DNA of 8,507 nt from Phycisphaerae bacterium (GTDB taxonomy: Bacteria; Planctomycetota; Phycisphaerae; UBA1845; Fen-1342), in NCBI GenBank assembly GCA_020058145.1, contig JAGVEP010000335.1, positions 1 through 8,507 of the forward strand, read 5' to 3'. How positions within the stretch are numbered: the first letter of the stretch is position 1; each line of letters begins with the position of its first letter. The position numbers and the translations under genes were made by a program. The notes beneath the pieces were generated by a model that saw nothing but the letters and a program-made list of their open reading frames with translations, did no database searches and was not told the origin of the DNA. Below are positions 6,800 through 8,507 of the stretch, piece after piece.

Positions 6800-6934
6800 G
6801 ACCTGCTCCGCCGGCTTGGTGCGACTGCGGTGCTCGCACGCCGTCGCTGCTGTCTGTATCGGTCAGCGACTCCCCTACGGATTAGTTGCGGCGCGCGCGA
6901 GATCGTTTTGTGGAAGAGACGAACCGGGTGACGA

Positions 6935-6957
6935 CCGATCACGCGAAGGTTGATCGG
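6935..6957 (-). terminator. hairpin immediately after the 93-residue protein gene
   Basis: On the minus strand CCGATCA and TGATCGG form a perfect 7-bp stem with a 9-nt loop, beginning one base after the TAG at 6961-6959. No U-run follows, so an intrinsic terminator is uncertain, but the placement is typical of a 3'-end structure. The surrounding 6800-6958 is the upstream region of the PilZ gene and shows no other gene. Confidence 0.35.
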
Positions 6958-6958
6958 C

Positions 6959-7240
6959 CTATGCCTTCTCGTTCCCCGCTGCCCCTGGTCCGGCTTTCAG
7001 TACTTCGACCTCGGTCAACGAATCGACGTTCAGAACCGAGACTTCCCCGTCGTCCTTGACCATTCTGATCCGCCGGAGCCAGAACTTATCGTCCTTGGCG
7101 TGCGCGTACCAACTCCCCGTCTTTCCGACCTCGACGGCTTGGACAACGCCTTCCACCACGGTCTGCCAGTCGCCAGCGCGACGGTCGATCGTCTGCCGGA
7201 CGCGTACCCGCTGTCCCGGCTTAAGCGTTTCAATGGTCAT
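6959..7240 (-). CDS. conserved-looking small protein of unknown function
   Basis: Encodes 93 residues beginning MTIETLKPGQRVRVRQTIDR. The ATG at 7240 is chosen because GGAGG (7251-7247) is 6 nt upstream; an ATG at 7246 directly abuts that site and is too close. The sequence is a short run of alternating beta-type segments (QRVRVRQ, VEGVVQAVE, SWYAHAKDDKFWLRRIRM, VLNVDSLTEVEVL) with no signal peptide or membrane helix, suggesting a small cytoplasmic beta-barrel, perhaps SH3/KOW-like. The central KTGSWYAHAKDDKFWL resembles uncharacterised proteins I have seen in planctomycetes and cyanobacteria; no function is known to me. It lies alone, 201 nt after the membrane-protein gene across a repeat-filled gap, so its promoter must lie within or beyond repeats unless the two are co-transcribed. 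Confidence 0.72.
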   Translation of the reverse strand: MTIETLKPGQRVRVRQTIDRRAGDWQTVVEGVVQAVEVGKTGSWYAHAKDDKFWLRRIRMVKDDGEVSVLNVDSLTEVEVLKAGPGAAGNEKA

Positions 7241-7258
7241 CGGCATCCTCCGTGCGTT

Positions 7259-7273
7259 GTTGCCTCGTTGCCT
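7259..7273. repeat. GTTGCCTC octamer array, left copy
   Basis: One full GTTGCCTC plus seven bases of a second copy. The same octamer recurs as a longer array on the other side of the 48-bp repeats (7400-7438). Confidence 0.75.
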
Positions 7274-7276
7274 TGT

Positions 7277-7387
7277 CCACCGGCGAGACGCACGCCGTCG
7301 GACTCGGAGGTCCGACGCTACTCGCCACCGGCGAGACGCACGCCGTCGGACTCGGAGGTCCGACGCTACTCGCTACCGGCGAGACGC
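7277..7387. repeat. tandem 48-bp repeat, two identical units plus a partial third
   Basis: Units 7277-7324 and 7325-7372 are identical at all 48 positions; 7373-7387 repeats the first 15 bases with one difference. Each unit contains a perfect 8-bp hairpin (CGTCGGAC, 6-nt loop, GTCCGACG) at 7296-7317 and 7344-7365. As 48 is a multiple of three, open frames on both strands run through as 16-residue repeats (for example TGETHAVGLGGPTLLA on the plus strand), which I regard as spurious translation. I recall this kind of repeat scattered through planctomycete genomes, but cannot confirm it here. Confidence 0.85.
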
Positions 7388-7399
7388 CGATGCTCCCCC

Positions 7400-7438
7400 G
7401 TTGCCTCGTTGCCTCGTTGCCTCGTTGCCTCGTTGCCT
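7400..7438. repeat. GTTGCCTC octamer array, right copy
   Basis: Four perfect GTTGCCTC octamers (7400-7431) and a fifth lacking its last base. On the minus strand it reads GAGGCAAC and starts 3 nt after the stop of the membrane-protein gene. Confidence 0.9.
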
Positions 7439-7441
7439 TTC

Positions 7442-8507
7442 TTAAAGCACCACTCGCCGATTGTAGACCCACCATTCGAACAGGACCAGCACAAGGGCCG
7501 CCCCGACGAACCACCGCCACACCTCGGGCGTCGCGGTCTGGATCGCGGCCAGCTCCCGGACCACCACGTTCGTTCCGATCTTCAGCGGTGCCGACGGCGG
7601 GGCGATATCGCTTTCCCATTCGTCTTCCAGATTGACGGCGAACCGGTCGCGGCCCGGCACCCCCCCCTCTGTCCGATAAACCCCGACCCGGTCCGTGCCC
7701 CCGAAGTAGGCTTGGCCCGCAACGTCCGCGGTCAGCGTCACGGCGCTCCTGTTCGGACGGAACAGCTTGATCTCGCGCGCGTCGGGTGACACGGGGATGC
7801 GGAGCGTGTCGCCAGGCCGCACCGGCCCGCGGTCCGTGTCGGAATCGCCGCCGCCAAGGTAGCGAATCGCGTTGTAGACAAACACGGGGAAGCTCAGCTT
7901 GCTCACCCAGGTGCTCCGTTCCACGGCAAAAGTCAGCACTAGGTATTGCCGGCTCCCCGCGGCGTAGCGGAAAAGCACCGGCCCCTGCGGCCCCTCCACC
8001 AGCACCTCAGCCTCCCGCGGCAGCTTCACCGTCTCGCTCTCGCCGACGTAAACATAGTCGAGCGCCACGTGCCGCAGCACCGGGTGCGTCTCGTTCCACC
8101 AGATCAGGGCATGATTCTCCAGCTTCGCTCCAACCTCGACGCCCGCCAACGGCGGTATCGCGCCTAGAAAGATGAAGCTCCCGCCCGGCAGTTTCTTTGG
8201 GACGTACTTGTCGAAAATCACGACATCGAACGCGGACTGCCCTTCGCTCTCGAATGGGCCGCCCACACCGGCCTCAAAGTCCTGCGGCGTCACGAACGGG
8301 TATTCCTGGAGCGGCAGGCCCCGAATCACGCTGTCCAGGAACGGGTAGCGGCCATCCGTGACCACCAACACACGCTGTCGGCGCGGCGGCGGGACGACCG
8401 CAAACGCTGAATTATCCGCCATGAGGGCGTCCGACCTCGATAGCCGCGCCTCAACGACTGCGGCCTTGTCCAGCACCAACGGCGGCAGTGCGAGCGACCG
8501 CGAACTG
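7442..8507 (-). CDS. C-terminal part of a BatA/VWA-type membrane protein
   Basis: The frame is open to the window edge, so the N-terminus is missing; 354 residues are visible. In order they are: a strand-rich stretch (PPLVLDKAAVVEARLSRSDA, then NSAFAVVPPP); a Rossmann-like or class I amidotransferase-like domain (QRVLVVTDGRYPFLDSVIRG, FDVVIFDKYVPKKLPGGSFI, FLGAIPP, HPVLRHVALDYVYVG, SRQYLVLTFAVERSTW, KLSFPVFVYNAIRYL); a beta-sandwich (RPGDTLRIPVSP to WESDIAPP); and one transmembrane helix (VWRWFVGAALVLVLFEWWVY) ending in NRRVVL. This order matches the C-terminal half of planctomycete BatA/VWA proteins, whose missing half would carry the BatA membrane hairpin and a VWA domain. The bulk would be periplasmic with a short cytoplasmic tail. 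Its role is unknown; relatives often sit near MoxR ATPases, which would lie beyond the edge. Confidence 0.7.
   Translation of the reverse strand, partial: SSRSLALPPLVLDKAAVVEARLSRSDALMADNSAFAVVPPPRRQRVLVVTDGRYPFLDSVIRGLPLQEYPFVTPQDFEAGVGGPFESEGQSAFDVVIFDKYVPKKLPGGSFIFLGAIPPLAGVEVGAKLENHALIWWNETHPVLRHVALDYVYVGESETVKLPREAEVLVEGPQGPVLFRYAAGSRQYLVLTFAVERSTWVSKLSFPVFVYNAIRYLGGGDSDTDRGPVRPGDTLRIPVSPDAREIKLFRPNRSAVTLTADVAGQAYFGGTDRVGVYRTEGGVPGRDRFAVNLEDEWESDIAPPSAPLKIGTNVVVRELAAIQTATPEVWRWFVGAALVLVLFEWWVYNRRVVL

Noticed and set aside
7277..7387. CRISPR array
   Set aside because: The 48-bp units are directly tandem with no unique spacers between them.
7247..7441. Open frames on both strands translating the 48-bp and octamer repeats
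   Set aside because: The frames persist only because the repeat length is a multiple of three. The products are low-complexity and have no supported starts.

Overview
This is a GC-rich, gene-dense bacterial window that reads like chromosomal DNA of a planctomycete-like organism, possibly of the Phycisphaerae type. The evidence is the style of NnrD, GroES and the BatA/VWA-type membrane protein, plus a dispersed-looking 48-bp repeat and a large palindrome of a kind I associate with these genomes. The lineage is inferred from remembered family resemblance; no search was run.

Left part (1-2633): a minus-strand pair, a small coiled-coil lipoprotein followed 2 nt later by the start of addB (cut by the window edge), diverges from miaA (tRNA dimethylallyltransferase). 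MiaA converges with a solitary GroES-family gene. GroES in turn diverges from larB, a nickel-pincer cofactor biosynthesis enzyme. These are housekeeping genes without their usual partners nearby: no groEL, no larC or larE.

Middle (2634-5413): one 859-residue gene carries a type I R-like PD-(D/E)xK nuclease domain, an N6-adenine methyltransferase and a half-HsdS-like target-recognition region. It looks like a complete single-polypeptide restriction-modification enzyme standing alone between larB and nnrD. It is the best candidate here for an accessory defence system.

Right part (5414-8507): nnrD (NAD(P)H-hydrate dehydratase) converges on a small PilZ-domain gene. Between them lies a 96-bp palindrome that runs from one stop codon to the other. 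Next comes a 93-residue conserved-looking protein of unknown function with a hairpin right after its stop. Upstream of it is a repeat-filled gap: two identical 48-bp units, each with a perfect hairpin, flanked on both sides by GTTGCCTC octamer arrays. The window ends in the C-terminal part of a large membrane-anchored protein of the BatA/VWA type.

Most genes look like independent housekeeping units. The items most worth a second look are the R-M-S fusion, the stop-to-stop palindrome and the composite repeat.
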